Part shown: positions 27,066 to 35,080 of the stretch, piece after piece
Layout of the letters: the number at the start of each line of letters is the position of its first letter
How positions within the stretch are numbered: position 1 is the first letter of the stretch
Assembly: GCA_027484405.1 (NCBI GenBank)
Contig: JAIXTA010000110.1
Location: 1-64,000 of the forward strand
DNA length: 64,000 nucleotides
DNA from: Burkholderiales bacterium
GTDB taxonomy: Bacteria > Pseudomonadota > Gammaproteobacteria > Burkholderiales > Burkholderiaceae_C
Direction: 5' to 3'
The notes under the pieces: generated by a model
The model's database searches: none
What the model was told of the DNA's origin: nothing
The model's input: only the letters and a program-made list of their open reading frames with translations
Program-made: the position numbers and the translations under genes

Positions 27066-28115
27066 TCAGGCGCGCAACTGCTGGGCGACGGCGTCCACCA
27101 CCGTGAGTGGTGAGACTCGGTGAATGCAGGCCAGATCACCACGTGCGCAGTCGCGCTGATCGCAAGGCCGACAGGCCAGGTCTGTTGACGCATCCTGCAA
27201 GGTGATTGGATCCATGCGCGCGCGAGCCAGGCCCTCGAGTCCCGGTCCGCGAGGAGCCGGACCGGTGCGTGCCGGCGAGGTCGGTCCGAACAAGGCCACC
27301 AGGGGCGCATTGACTGCGGCTGCGATGTGCATCGGGCCAGTATCGGTGGACAGGGTGGTTGCCGAGAGCGCCATCAAGGATGCGGTGGTCTGCAGATCGA
27401 CTGTGCCGATCAGCACGTGAATCTTCGGGTCCTGCAGGCTCTGGACATCGATTGCTTCGAACTGCGCGATATCGCCAGGGCCGCCAAGCAGCAGGACCGC
27501 GAGGTCCGGATGGCGGCTGCGCAGTTCCCTGAGTGTCTGCCGGAGGTGATCGGCGGGCCAGCGCCGGTTTGCTGCGCTTGCCCCGGGGTTGACCAGCACG
27601 TAGCGCCCTGCGGGCACGCCGAGCTGGTCCAGCAGCGTCTGTGCCCGTTGCTGGGCATCCTGCGCGGGCACATAGCTCAGATGCAGCCCATCAAGGGGGC
27701 CGCCTACGCCCAGCGGGCCCAGAACGGCAATGAAGTTCTCCGCGGCCGTGCGCCGGGCCGGTCGACCAGGGCCGAACTGCGGATCGCGCGGGACATGCAG
27801 CACACGCTGCGCACCGCTCAGCCAGGCGAGGAAACGGCTGCGGAAGACCGGCTGCAGATCGAGTGCGAGGTCGTAGGGACGCACCCGAAGGCGGCGGCGC
27901 AGGGTGGGCAGCGTGGTGAGGGTGTATTCGGTGCGCTTGTCGATGCCGATCACTTCGTCCACCAGTCCGGTGGCGTGCACGACGCCCGCCAAGCCGTGAT
28001 CACATGCAAAGCTGATGTGCACGCCGGGCCAGCGCTGGCGCAGGGTGCGAAGCAGGGGGGTGGTCATGAGCAGATCGCCAATGGCACCCCAGCGGATGAC
28101 GAGGATGGACTTCAT
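27066..28115 (-). CDS. Glycosyltransferase family 9 (heptosyltransferase-like)
   Basis: A 349-residue GT9 protein, family of ADP-heptose:LPS heptosyltransferases (WaaC/WaaF/WaaQ). N-terminal MKSILVIRWGAIGDLLMTTPLLRTLRQRWP is the usual acceptor-domain start, and the donor-domain signature is STDTGPMHIAAAVNAPLVALFGPTSPARTGP. A cysteine-rich ending (LACRPCDQRDCARGDLACI) is common in GT9 proteins. The acceptor and sugar cannot be told. Start at ATG 28115; the 121 bp to the divergent sensor kinase hold both promoters. It converges on the cyclase with only 21 bp between stops. Confidence 0.88.
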   Translation of the reverse strand: MKSILVIRWGAIGDLLMTTPLLRTLRQRWPGVHISFACDHGLAGVVHATGLVDEVIGIDKRTEYTLTTLPTLRRRLRVRPYDLALDLQPVFRSRFLAWLSGAQRVLHVPRDPQFGPGRPARRTAAENFIAVLGPLGVGGPLDGLHLSYVPAQDAQQRAQTLLDQLGVPAGRYVLVNPGASAANRRWPADHLRQTLRELRSRHPDLAVLLLGGPGDIAQFEAIDVQSLQDPKIHVLIGTVDLQTTASLMALSATTLSTDTGPMHIAAAVNAPLVALFGPTSPARTGPAPRGPGLEGLARARMDPITLQDASTDLACRPCDQRDCARGDLACIHRVSPLTVVDAVAQQLRA

Positions 28116-28236
28116 ATGTGGGCAGGGCAGAGGGCCGCGCATTATCCCGCCTGTTGCAATGCAGGACGTATGGGGGCGATATCGATTTCGCGCCAAGCCA
28201 GTCGCTCCTGAGAGCCAAGGGGCGCATACTGCACGA

Positions 28237-30183
28237 ATGTCGCTCAACCGCCCGCTGGACAGCCCGAACGACGCCGAAATTGCACCCACCGTGCTGCGCA
28301 TGCTGCTGGACGTGCTGCCCTTGGGGGTGTTTCTGCGTGACGAGCAGGGCCGCGTGCTGCTAGTGAATCAACTGGCCGCCCGCCGGTTCGGGCGTACGCC
28401 GGAGGAGATGCTGGGCAAGACGCCGCACGAGCTGTATGCCGCCGATGCCGCCGAGCGCATTCTCGCGACCGACCGGAAGGTGCTGGCGGATGGCCAGGCG
28501 ATCGAACGCGAAGAGCGGCACATGCTTGCAGACGGCAAGCTGCACACCATGTTCACCGGCAAGGTGCGAGTCCAGTTCGCGGACGGACGCTTCGGGGTTC
28601 TTGGCTTTGGCCTGGATGTCACGGCGCGCAGGGAGGCCGAGGACGCGCTGCGCGAGCAGACCGAGCTCCTCGCGAGAATCTTCGACGCTGATCCGAGCTT
28701 CATCGTGCTCAAGGATGCTGAGGGCCGCTACCTCATGGCCAACCGGGCCTTCCAGACCTGGACGGGCCGCAGCCTTGACACCCTGCGCGAGCTCAAGGCC
28801 CACGAGCTTGCACGAAGCGACACCGAGCGCGAGCAGATCGCCGCCCACGAGGCGCATGCCCGCGCCGCGGGTGAGGCGGTCACGCGCGAGGAGCACTATG
28901 TCCGTCTGGACGGCAGCGCGTCCATTGTCGAGGCCACCCGCATTCCGATGAAGGACGCGCTCGGTCGCGAGCAGATGCTCGTGGTTTCGCGTGACGTCAC
29001 CGCCGCACGCCGCCGCGAGGCGGAGCTCGAGGCTGCGCGCCAGCGGGCAGACCAGGCCAATCGGGCCAAGGACGCCTTTCTCGCCAACATGAGCCATGAA
29101 CTCCGGACGCCGATGCACGGCGTTCTGGGTTCGCTGGCGCTGCTGTCTGCGATGGCACTGAACGACGAGCAGCGCCGGCTGGTCGATATTGCGCGCCGGT
29201 CCGGTCAGCATCTGCTGGGCGTGATTGATGACGTGCTGGACTATTCAAAGATCGAAGCTGGCGGCTTGACGCTGGATGAGCACGCCGTGGACATCGGCAG
29301 CCTGGCGCAGGAGGTGGTCCAGAGCCTGGCTCTCATCGCGCAAGGCAAGGGCATCGAGCTGCGTGCCGATCTCGATGCAGCCTTGCCCAGAACCCTGCGG
29401 GCAGATGCGCAACGCCTGCGGCAGGTGTTCATCAACCTGCTGGGCAACGCACTCAAGTTCACTGACCGCGGGGAGATCTGCCTGGGGCTTCGCGTCGAGG
29501 CGGGTGTCGTGGAATGCAGCGTGCGCGACACCGGCATCGGCATGACCGACGAACAGATGGCGCGCATCTTCGAGCCCTTCGTGCAGGCGGATGACTCGAT
29601 CGGAAAGCGCTTCGGCGGGACCGGGCTGGGGCTGAGCATCTCGCGGCGCCTGCTCCAGGCCATGGGGTGCGAGCTGCGGGTGCAGAGCGCCCTGGGCCAG
29701 GGGGCCTGCTTCAGCTTCCGGCTGCCGCTGCGGCCTGCGTCCGATATGCCGATGGCGCCTCCTCGCGCGGCTGACCGCTTGACCGAACTGCCCGCGCTGC
29801 GTCTGCTGCTGGTCGAGGATCAGGCGCTCAACCGGATGGTCAGTCACGCGCTCCTGGTGGGCATGGGCCACGACGTACTGCTGGCGGAAGACGGCGAGAC
29901 TGCGCTGAATCTGCTGGGCCAGACGCAGGTGGACTGTGTCCTCATGGACCTGCAGATGCCCGTGATGGACGGGCTGACGGCCGTGCGGCACCTGCGCGAC
30001 CAGGAGCGAGCGGCTTCACGCGCGCACATGCCGGTGATTGCCCTCACGGCGCACGCCCTGCCCGAGCACCGCGCGCAGTGCATGGCAGCAGGGATGGACG
30101 GCTACCTCACCAAGCCGTTCACGCGGGAATCCCTGCAGGGCGAGCTTCTCGAGGTGCTTGGCGCTCGGCTGGCGCCCCGCTGA
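28237..30183 (+). CDS. Hybrid sensor histidine kinase with two PAS domains and a receiver
   Basis: A 648-residue cytoplasmic hybrid kinase with no membrane segment. Order: PAS 1 (about residues 20-125, DVLPLGVFLRDEQGRVLLVNQLAARRFG), PAS 2 (about 145-265, FDADPSFIVLKDAEGRYLMANRAF), HisKA with His287 in NMSHELRTPMHGV, HATPase with LLGNALKFT and FGGTGLGLSIS, and a C-terminal receiver with Asp571 in VLMDLQMPVMDG. PAS ligands are unknown. No dedicated response regulator lies beside it, so output is presumably via a phosphotransfer protein elsewhere. ATG 28237 is chosen because the upstream extension overlaps the divergent gene. Confidence 0.9.
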   Translation: MSLNRPLDSPNDAEIAPTVLRMLLDVLPLGVFLRDEQGRVLLVNQLAARRFGRTPEEMLGKTPHELYAADAAERILATDRKVLADGQAIEREERHMLADGKLHTMFTGKVRVQFADGRFGVLGFGLDVTARREAEDALREQTELLARIFDADPSFIVLKDAEGRYLMANRAFQTWTGRSLDTLRELKAHELARSDTEREQIAAHEAHARAAGEAVTREEHYVRLDGSASIVEATRIPMKDALGREQMLVVSRDVTAARRREAELEAARQRADQANRAKDAFLANMSHELRTPMHGVLGSLALLSAMALNDEQRRLVDIARRSGQHLLGVIDDVLDYSKIEAGGLTLDEHAVDIGSLAQEVVQSLALIAQGKGIELRADLDAALPRTLRADAQRLRQVFINLLGNALKFTDRGEICLGLRVEAGVVECSVRDTGIGMTDEQMARIFEPFVQADDSIGKRFGGTGLGLSISRRLLQAMGCELRVQSALGQGACFSFRLPLRPASDMPMAPPRAADRLTELPALRLLLVEDQALNRMVSHALLVGMGHDVLLAEDGETALNLLGQTQVDCVLMDLQMPVMDGLTAVRHLRDQERAASRAHMPVIALTAHALPEHRAQCMAAGMDGYLTKPFTRESLQGELLEVLGARLAPR

Positions 30184-30199
30184 GCCGGGTGGCCTGGCA

Positions 30200-31111
30200 T
30201 CAACCAAGCAGCTCGGCCGCCTCGGTCGGATCGGCCAGAAGGCGCCGGAACCAGCGCACCGCATTGCCTTCCGCGCCGCGCCGCCATGCGGTGCAGAAGC
30301 GTGCCGGCGGCCGTTCGCTCTGCACCGCCTTGTGCAGCAGCTGGCCGCCGGCCAGCAGTCCGCGCACGTGGTTCAGCGGCAGCCAACCGACGCCGATGCC
30401 GCGCACCTGGGCGGCAATCTTGTGTTGCATGCTGGCCACCGTGAGCACGTCCTGGCGAGGCTGGATGCCGAAGCTCGCCCGGTTCAGGCGCCGCGCGGTG
30501 TCTGCCGCCGCCACGCTGCGGTGTTGAGCGAGCAGTGTGTCGGGAATCGGTGCGGTCTCGGCCGCCAGCGGGTGGTTGGGCGCTACGCAGAAGACGAACT
30601 GCATGTCGCCCAGCGGCTGCCACTTGAGCAGGTTGCCCATCAGATTGGCGTCCTCCAGGCCCTCGACGGCGCCAAGCGCCAGCGCGGCCCGGCCTTCGAG
30701 CAGCGCGTCCCAGGTGCCGGTGAGCACCTCCGGTTGCAGCGTGATGCGCGTGGGCATGCCCAGGGCATAGAAGCGGTCCACCAGCGTCAGGACACGCTCG
30801 AAGCACAGCGCCTCATCCACGGCGATGCGCAGCTCCGGCTCCCAGCCGCTGGCCAGGGTCTGGGCGCGCTGGGCAATCTCGCCCAGTTGCGCCAGCACCG
30901 GACCGGCGTTCTCGAGGATGGTCTGGGCCGCCGGCGTGAGCTTGGCGCGGTGGCCGCGCCGGTCGATCAGCAGTAGGTCCAGGCGCTCCTCGTACTGCCG
31001 CACGGTGTAGGACAGCGCAGAGGGCACCCGGTCCAGCGAGCGGGCCGCCTGGGCCAGGCTGCCGTGGCGCGTGATGGCGTCAAGCACGGTCAGGAGCTCA
31101 GCATCAATCAT
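30200..31111 (-). CDS. LysR-family transcriptional regulator
   Basis: A 303-residue LysR regulator. The helix-turn-helix is MIDAELLTVLDAITRHGSLAQAARSLDRVPSALSYTVRQYEERL, followed by an effector domain (ELRIAVDEALCFERVLTLVDRFYALG). It diverges from the two pirin genes, with a candidate LysR box in the shared 149-bp region, so regulation of the pirin/flavoprotein genes is likely. In many Proteobacteria a YhaJ-type LysR regulator sits next to pirin genes. Its ligand cannot be read from the sequence. Confidence 0.9.
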   Translation of the reverse strand: MIDAELLTVLDAITRHGSLAQAARSLDRVPSALSYTVRQYEERLDLLLIDRRGHRAKLTPAAQTILENAGPVLAQLGEIAQRAQTLASGWEPELRIAVDEALCFERVLTLVDRFYALGMPTRITLQPEVLTGTWDALLEGRAALALGAVEGLEDANLMGNLLKWQPLGDMQFVFCVAPNHPLAAETAPIPDTLLAQHRSVAAADTARRLNRASFGIQPRQDVLTVASMQHKIAAQVRGIGVGWLPLNHVRGLLAGGQLLHKAVQSERPPARFCTAWRRGAEGNAVRWFRRLLADPTEAAELLG

Positions 31112-31134
31112 GAATGCACCCCGTGTTCAGGAAA

Positions 31135-31155
31135 GTTCATTCAATGTATTTGAAC
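31135..31155. promoter_or_regulatory. Candidate LysR box between the regulator and pirin genes
   Basis: GTTCA-N11-TGAAC (31135-31139 and 31151-31155) is a perfect 5-bp dyad with the T-N11-A geometry usual for LysR-type sites. It lies 24 bp from the regulator start and about 106 bp before the first pirin. Confidence 0.45.
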
Positions 31156-31260
31156 GATTTGGCGAATTCAAGCTGCTTGGAAGCCACCGCAGGAACCCCT
31201 ATTTTGCCAGTATCGCTTGTTCCACGGCCTTCTTGGCGTGAACAGACTCAGGAGTAGATC

Positions 31261-31965
31261 ATGCAAATTCGTCGATCAAATGAGCGTGGCCTGGCCAACC
31301 ATGGCTGGCTCAAGAGCTATCACAGCTTCTCGTTCGCCAATTACTACGACCCGCAGTGGATGGGTTTTGCCAACCTGCGTGTGATCAACGAGGACCGCAT
31401 TGCCGCCGGCAGCGGCTTCGGCACGCACGGCCACCGCGACATGGAGATCATCAGCTACGTGCTGGACGGCGAGCTGGCGCACAAGGACAGCATGGGCAAT
31501 GTGGAAGTGATCCGCCCTGGCGAGGTGCAGCGCATGAGCGCCGGCCGCGGCGTGATGCACAGCGAGTTCAACCACGCCCAGGGCCAGACGCACTTCCTGC
31601 AGATCTGGATCGAGCCCAAGTTCACCGGCATTGCACCCAGCTACGAGCAGAAGGCCTTCGCCAGCGCCGAGAAGCGCGGCCAGCTGCGCCTGGTGGTGTC
31701 GCCGGACGGCGCGGCCGGCTCGGTCACGGCCAATGCCGATGCGCGCCTGTACGCCGGCCTGATCGACGGGCCGGAACGCGCGAGCCTTGATCTCGTGCCG
31801 GGTCGCCACACCTACGTGCACGTGGTGCGCGGCGAGGTGGCTGTAAACGACGCCGTGCTCAACGCGGGTGATGCCGCCATGTGGCGCGTGGCCGAGGACA
31901 GCAAACGCCTGGTGCTCGAGCGCGGCAAGGACGCCGAAGTGCTGGTGTTTGACCTGGCCGCCTGA
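31261..31965 (+). CDS. Pirin family protein (YhhW-like)
   Basis: A 234-residue bicupin pirin. The metal-binding N-terminal cupin is intact: GFGTHGHRDMEIISYVLDGELAHKDSMGN, with the His-x-His-x4-Glu type ligands, and GVMHSEFNHA later. It begins MQIRRSNERGLANHGWLKSYHSFSFANYYDP, the classic YhhW start. YhhW and related pirins have quercetin-dioxygenase activity in vitro; the physiological substrate is unknown. Good ribosome site (CAGGAGTAG) just before ATG 31261. First of three genes that appear co-expressed, divergent from the LysR gene. Confidence 0.93.
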   Translation: MQIRRSNERGLANHGWLKSYHSFSFANYYDPQWMGFANLRVINEDRIAAGSGFGTHGHRDMEIISYVLDGELAHKDSMGNVEVIRPGEVQRMSAGRGVMHSEFNHAQGQTHFLQIWIEPKFTGIAPSYEQKAFASAEKRGQLRLVVSPDGAAGSVTANADARLYAGLIDGPERASLDLVPGRHTYVHVVRGEVAVNDAVLNAGDAAMWRVAEDSKRLVLERGKDAEVLVFDLAA

Positions 31966-31978
31966 GCGTGGCCGACAA

Positions 31979-32008
31979 GGGGCTGCGGCACACGTGTACC
32001 GCAGCCCC
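31979..32008 (+). other. Intercistronic hairpin between the two pirin genes
   Basis: GGGGCTGCGG (31979-31988) pairs perfectly with CCGCAGCCCC (31999-32008) around a 10-nt loop. There is no T-run, so it is more likely an mRNA-stability or partial-terminator element than a full terminator. It ends 13 nt before the next start codon. Confidence 0.6.
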
Positions 32009-32021
32009 GGGAGCACACATC

Positions 32022-32882
32022 ATGACCCGCAGCATCAAGACCTTCATTCCCATGCCCTGGCACGCCTTCGATGCGGCCAGCGGCGCCTACATGCTGCATC
32101 CGCGCGACCTGCATTTGCTCGACCCCTTCATCGGCGTCGACGCGTTCACCATGCCGCAGCCCTACTTTCCGCCGCATCCGCATGCCGGCATGAGCGCCGT
32201 GACGCTCATGTTCGACGATGCCGAGGGCGGCTTCATCAACCGCGACTCGCTCGGCGACTTCAGCGAGATCCGCCCCGGCGACCTGCACTGGACCCAGGCG
32301 GGCAGCGGCATGATCCATGAGGAGATTCCCGCCGAGCCCGGGCGTGCGGCGCGCGGCCTGCAGGTCTTCGTGAATCTCGCCCGGGCGCACAAGCAGGCGC
32401 CGCCGGCCGCCTTCCACGTCCGGCGCGAGACCATGCCCACCCTGCAGGCGGAGGGCGTGCAGGGCACGGTCATGGCCGGCGAGCTGCACTGGCAAGGCGC
32501 CTTGCTGCGCTCGCCCATCACGGCCGATGCGCGCTGGCTCACGCAGGGCGACATGATCGATCTGCGCCTGGCCGCGGGCGCCAGTGTGCAATTCGAGGTC
32601 GATGCCGCCAAGAACGCGTTCTTTATCCTGATACAGGGCGAACTGGCCGTCGGCGAGCAGGCGCTGCCGGCACCCGGCGCGCTCGTGTTCGAGCGTGATG
32701 GCAGCACTGTTTTGCTTCAGGCTGGACCCACCGGTGCGCGCGGCGTGCTGCTGGCGGGCCGCCCGATCGGCGAGCCGATCTACCCCAAGGGCCCCTTCGT
32801 GGGCAACAGCGCGCAGGACATTGCCGCCTACGCCACACGCTTCTACCGCGGCGACATGGGTTCGCTTGCCGCGTCTTTCTAG
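32022..32882 (+). CDS. Second pirin family protein
   Basis: A 286-residue pirin of a different subfamily from its neighbour. The cupin core is HPHAGMSAVTLMFDDAEGGFINRDSLGD, and GSGMIHEEIPAEPGRAARGLQVFVNL is the typical continuation; the C-terminal pirin_C part ends AAYATRFYRGDMGSLAASF. Metal-ligand spacing differs from the first pirin, where HGHRDME is present. ATG 32022 follows the hairpin closely with no strong Shine-Dalgarno. An enzyme or cofactor-binding role in quinone or flavonoid stress is possible from context only. Confidence 0.88.
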   Translation: MTRSIKTFIPMPWHAFDAASGAYMLHPRDLHLLDPFIGVDAFTMPQPYFPPHPHAGMSAVTLMFDDAEGGFINRDSLGDFSEIRPGDLHWTQAGSGMIHEEIPAEPGRAARGLQVFVNLARAHKQAPPAAFHVRRETMPTLQAEGVQGTVMAGELHWQGALLRSPITADARWLTQGDMIDLRLAAGASVQFEVDAAKNAFFILIQGELAVGEQALPAPGALVFERDGSTVLLQAGPTGARGVLLAGRPIGEPIYPKGPFVGNSAQDIAAYATRFYRGDMGSLAASF

Positions 32883-32954
32883 GGCTGTCAGGCCCGCCCA
32901 GAACCCGATCGATCGATCTCCATCATCCAGTCACCTCCAAAGAAGGACCTTCTC

Positions 32955-33512
32955 ATGAGCAAAGTCATCGTTGTCTATCACTCCGGCTACGGCCACACCA
33001 AGCACATGGCCGAGCGCGTGGCCAAGGGCGCGGGTGCCGAACTCATTGCCATCGATGCCGAGGGCAATGTGCCTGAGGGCAGCTGGGACAAGCTGGCCGC
33101 GGCCGACGCCATCATCATGGGTTCGCCGACCTACATGGGCACCGTGAGCTGGCAGTTCAAGAAGTTCGCTGATGCCTCCAGCAAGGTCTGGTTCGGCCAG
33201 GGCTGGAAGGACAAGATCGCCGCCGGCTTCACCAACAGCGCCAGCATGAACGGTGACAAGGGCTCGACCCTGACCTACCTCGTCACGCTGGCCATGCAGC
33301 ACAGCATGCTCTGGGTGGGCACCGGCCTGATGCCTGCCAACCACTCCGGCGCCACCCGGTCCGACATCAACAACGTCGGCAGCTTCACGGGCGCCATGGC
33401 GATCTCGCCGTCCGACAAGGGCGCAGAGGCCATGAGCGAAGGCGACCTGATGACGGCCGAGCTCTTCGGCAAGCGCGTGGCCGAGACCGCTGCACGCTGG
33501 AAGAAGGCCTGA
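32955..33512 (+). CDS. WrbA-like flavodoxin-fold NAD(P)H oxidoreductase
   Basis: A 185-residue flavodoxin-like protein. The FMN phosphate loop is VYHSGYGHTKHMAERVAKGA, followed by MGSPTYMGTVSWQFKKF and GFTNSASMNGDKGSTL, all usual for WrbA/NAD(P)H-dependent oxidoreductases. It is shorter than E. coli WrbA, so I do not give the symbol. AAAGAAGGACC gives a clear ribosome site before ATG 32955. Placement behind two pirins and a LysR gene suggests a role in quinone detoxification. A strong hairpin follows. Confidence 0.85.
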   Translation: MSKVIVVYHSGYGHTKHMAERVAKGAGAELIAIDAEGNVPEGSWDKLAAADAIIMGSPTYMGTVSWQFKKFADASSKVWFGQGWKDKIAAGFTNSASMNGDKGSTLTYLVTLAMQHSMLWVGTGLMPANHSGATRSDINNVGSFTGAMAISPSDKGAEAMSEGDLMTAELFGKRVAETAARWKKA

Positions 33513-33550
33513 TCGACCCGCCCGCGCCGGCCCCTGGCCGGTGCGCTGCC

Positions 33551-33587
33551 GCAAACGCCCGCGACCGGTTCGCGGGCGTTTGCTTTA
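33551..33587 (+). terminator. Terminator after the flavodoxin-like gene
   Basis: A perfect 14-bp stem (33551-33564 with 33570-33583), loop CCGGT, followed by a short TTTA. It closes the pirin/flavoprotein unit. Confidence 0.75.
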
Positions 33588-33650
33588 CGGGCTTGCAGGG
33601 CGCGTGCAATCGGCCTAGTTTCAGGGGCATGCAGATTGCAGGAGACACAC

Positions 33651-34232
33651 GTGACCGCCTCGAATACCCCACCCCACGCCGGCCGCCTCCAGGCGTCTGA
33701 AGACCCCGCCGAGGTGGCGGCCATCCTGCAGGCGGCGGCCGTGCCCATCAGCGACGAGGAGCTCGCGCGGCAGGCCCTGGCCGCTGCGGCTGCCGATGCT
33801 CCTGAACCCTCCGGGCGGGCCGAGCCCGAGACCGCCGAGCCTCTGGGCAATGAAGTCGGCCGTGTCGTCTGGGCCATGGAGCATGGCGTGGCCTCGGAGG
33901 ACGCTTCGCACCTGATCGACCCGCAGCGCATCACGCCGCCGGACTGGCTGGAGCCGCCGACCGTGGTTGCGCCCGTGCTGCCGCCGGAGCAGGCCATTGC
34001 GCAGGACGCGCCGCCCATCAGCGATGCGGAGCTGGAGGCCCAGGCCCTGGCCGCCCAGCCAGAGACCGAGGTGCAGGCCGTCGAGGAAGACGGGCTGGTG
34101 GATCAGGTCGGGCAGGCGCTCTGGGCCCTGGAGCATGGTGTCGTGCCGCCCGAGGTCGTGCCGCCGCCCACGGCCGCACAGCTGCTGATCAGCGAGGCGC
34201 AGGCTGAGAACGGCGAGCAGCCTGGCGCCTGA
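33651..34232 (+). CDS. Hypothetical protein with an internal duplication
   Basis: I do not recognise this 193-residue, acidic, Ala/Pro/Glu-rich protein. It has two copies of one module: residues about 32-80 (PISDEELARQALAA ... VGRVVWAMEHGV) and about 122-164 (PISDAELEAQALAA ... VGQALWALEHGV), with Pro-rich linkers between and after. Each copy begins with a PISDxEL helix cap and ends with a WA-M/L-EHGV helix. No signal peptide, membrane segment or Cys. GTG 33651 is preferred because GGAG lies 6 nt upstream; a TTG at 33636 is possible. It converges on trhO with 24 bp between stops. Confidence 0.7.
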   Translation: MTASNTPPHAGRLQASEDPAEVAAILQAAAVPISDEELARQALAAAAADAPEPSGRAEPETAEPLGNEVGRVVWAMEHGVASEDASHLIDPQRITPPDWLEPPTVVAPVLPPEQAIAQDAPPISDAELEAQALAAQPETEVQAVEEDGLVDQVGQALWALEHGVVPPEVVPPPTAAQLLISEAQAENGEQPGA

Positions 34233-34256
34233 GGCCGGGTTCAGACACGGCTGGGT

Positions 34257-35012
34257 TCAGACGCGGCCGTCCGCCGGTGCGTCCACCAGCGGCGTGAGGT
34301 CCGGCTTCAGGCCGACGCGTTCGTCGAACACGAAGCAGGCGCCGGTCCAGTGCTTGCCGCCGGTCTTCTCGAAGTAGTTGAGGATGCCGCCCTCGATCTG
34401 CGCCACATGCGCAAAGCCCTGGCGCTGCATCCAGGGCATGAACTTCTCGCAGCGCACACCGCCGGTGCAAAAGCCCACCACCGTTTTGTCGGCCCAGTCC
34501 TCGCGGTGGTCGAGCACGGCCTCGGGCAGCTCGGTGAACTTGCGGATGTGCGGATTCACCGCGCCGGCAAAGGTGCCGATGGCGACTTCTTCCTCATTGC
34601 GCGTGTCGAGCAGCACCAGTTCGCGGCCGGCGTCGTCGTGGCCCTGCTCGATCCAGCGGGCCAGCACCTCCGGCGCCACGGCCGGTGCCACGTCCTGTGC
34701 AGGGTTGATGCTCGGATCGAAGGTGATGATCTCGCGCTCGACGCGCACCTTCAGCCGCCGGAAGGGCACGTGCTCCGACCAGCTTTCCTTGACCGTCAGT
34801 GCGCTGCAGCCGGGCAGGGCGCGTACCTGCGCGAGAAAGCCGCGCAGCGCCGCGGCATCGCCCGCCAGGAACAGGTTCACACCCTCGGGCGCCACGAGTA
34901 CCGTGCCCAGCAGGCCGCGTGCCTCGGCACACTCGCGCAGCTGCTGCGCCACCGCCGCGGGTGCTTCGATGGCGGTGAAGTGGTAGGCGGCGATGTTCAG
35001 GATGGAGGCCAT
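34257..35012 (-). CDS. trhO: tRNA uridine-34 hydroxylase TrhO (YceA-type rhodanese)
   Basis: TrhO performs oxygen-dependent 5-hydroxylation of U34 in several tRNAs. The 251-residue protein has an N-terminal acylphosphatase-like domain (LRECAEARGLLGTVLVAPEGVNLFLAGD) and a rhodanese domain (VLLDTRNEEEVAIGTFAGAVNPHIRKFTELP). The active-site loop is FCTGGVRCEKFMPWM, the CxxGxRCE signature of the family. It lacks the long C-terminal extension of E. coli YceA, as shorter family members do. ATG 35012; divergent from the next gene. Confidence 0.88.
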   Translation of the reverse strand: MASILNIAAYHFTAIEAPAAVAQQLRECAEARGLLGTVLVAPEGVNLFLAGDAAALRGFLAQVRALPGCSALTVKESWSEHVPFRRLKVRVEREIITFDPSINPAQDVAPAVAPEVLARWIEQGHDDAGRELVLLDTRNEEEVAIGTFAGAVNPHIRKFTELPEAVLDHREDWADKTVVGFCTGGVRCEKFMPWMQRQGFAHVAQIEGGILNYFEKTGGKHWTGACFVFDERVGLKPDLTPLVDAPADGRV

Positions 35013-35080
35013 GCGCGAATTGTAGGAGTTCGATGTGCTGCCGATGGCGGGCCGCGGTCCACCCTGCTACGGTAGCTGGC

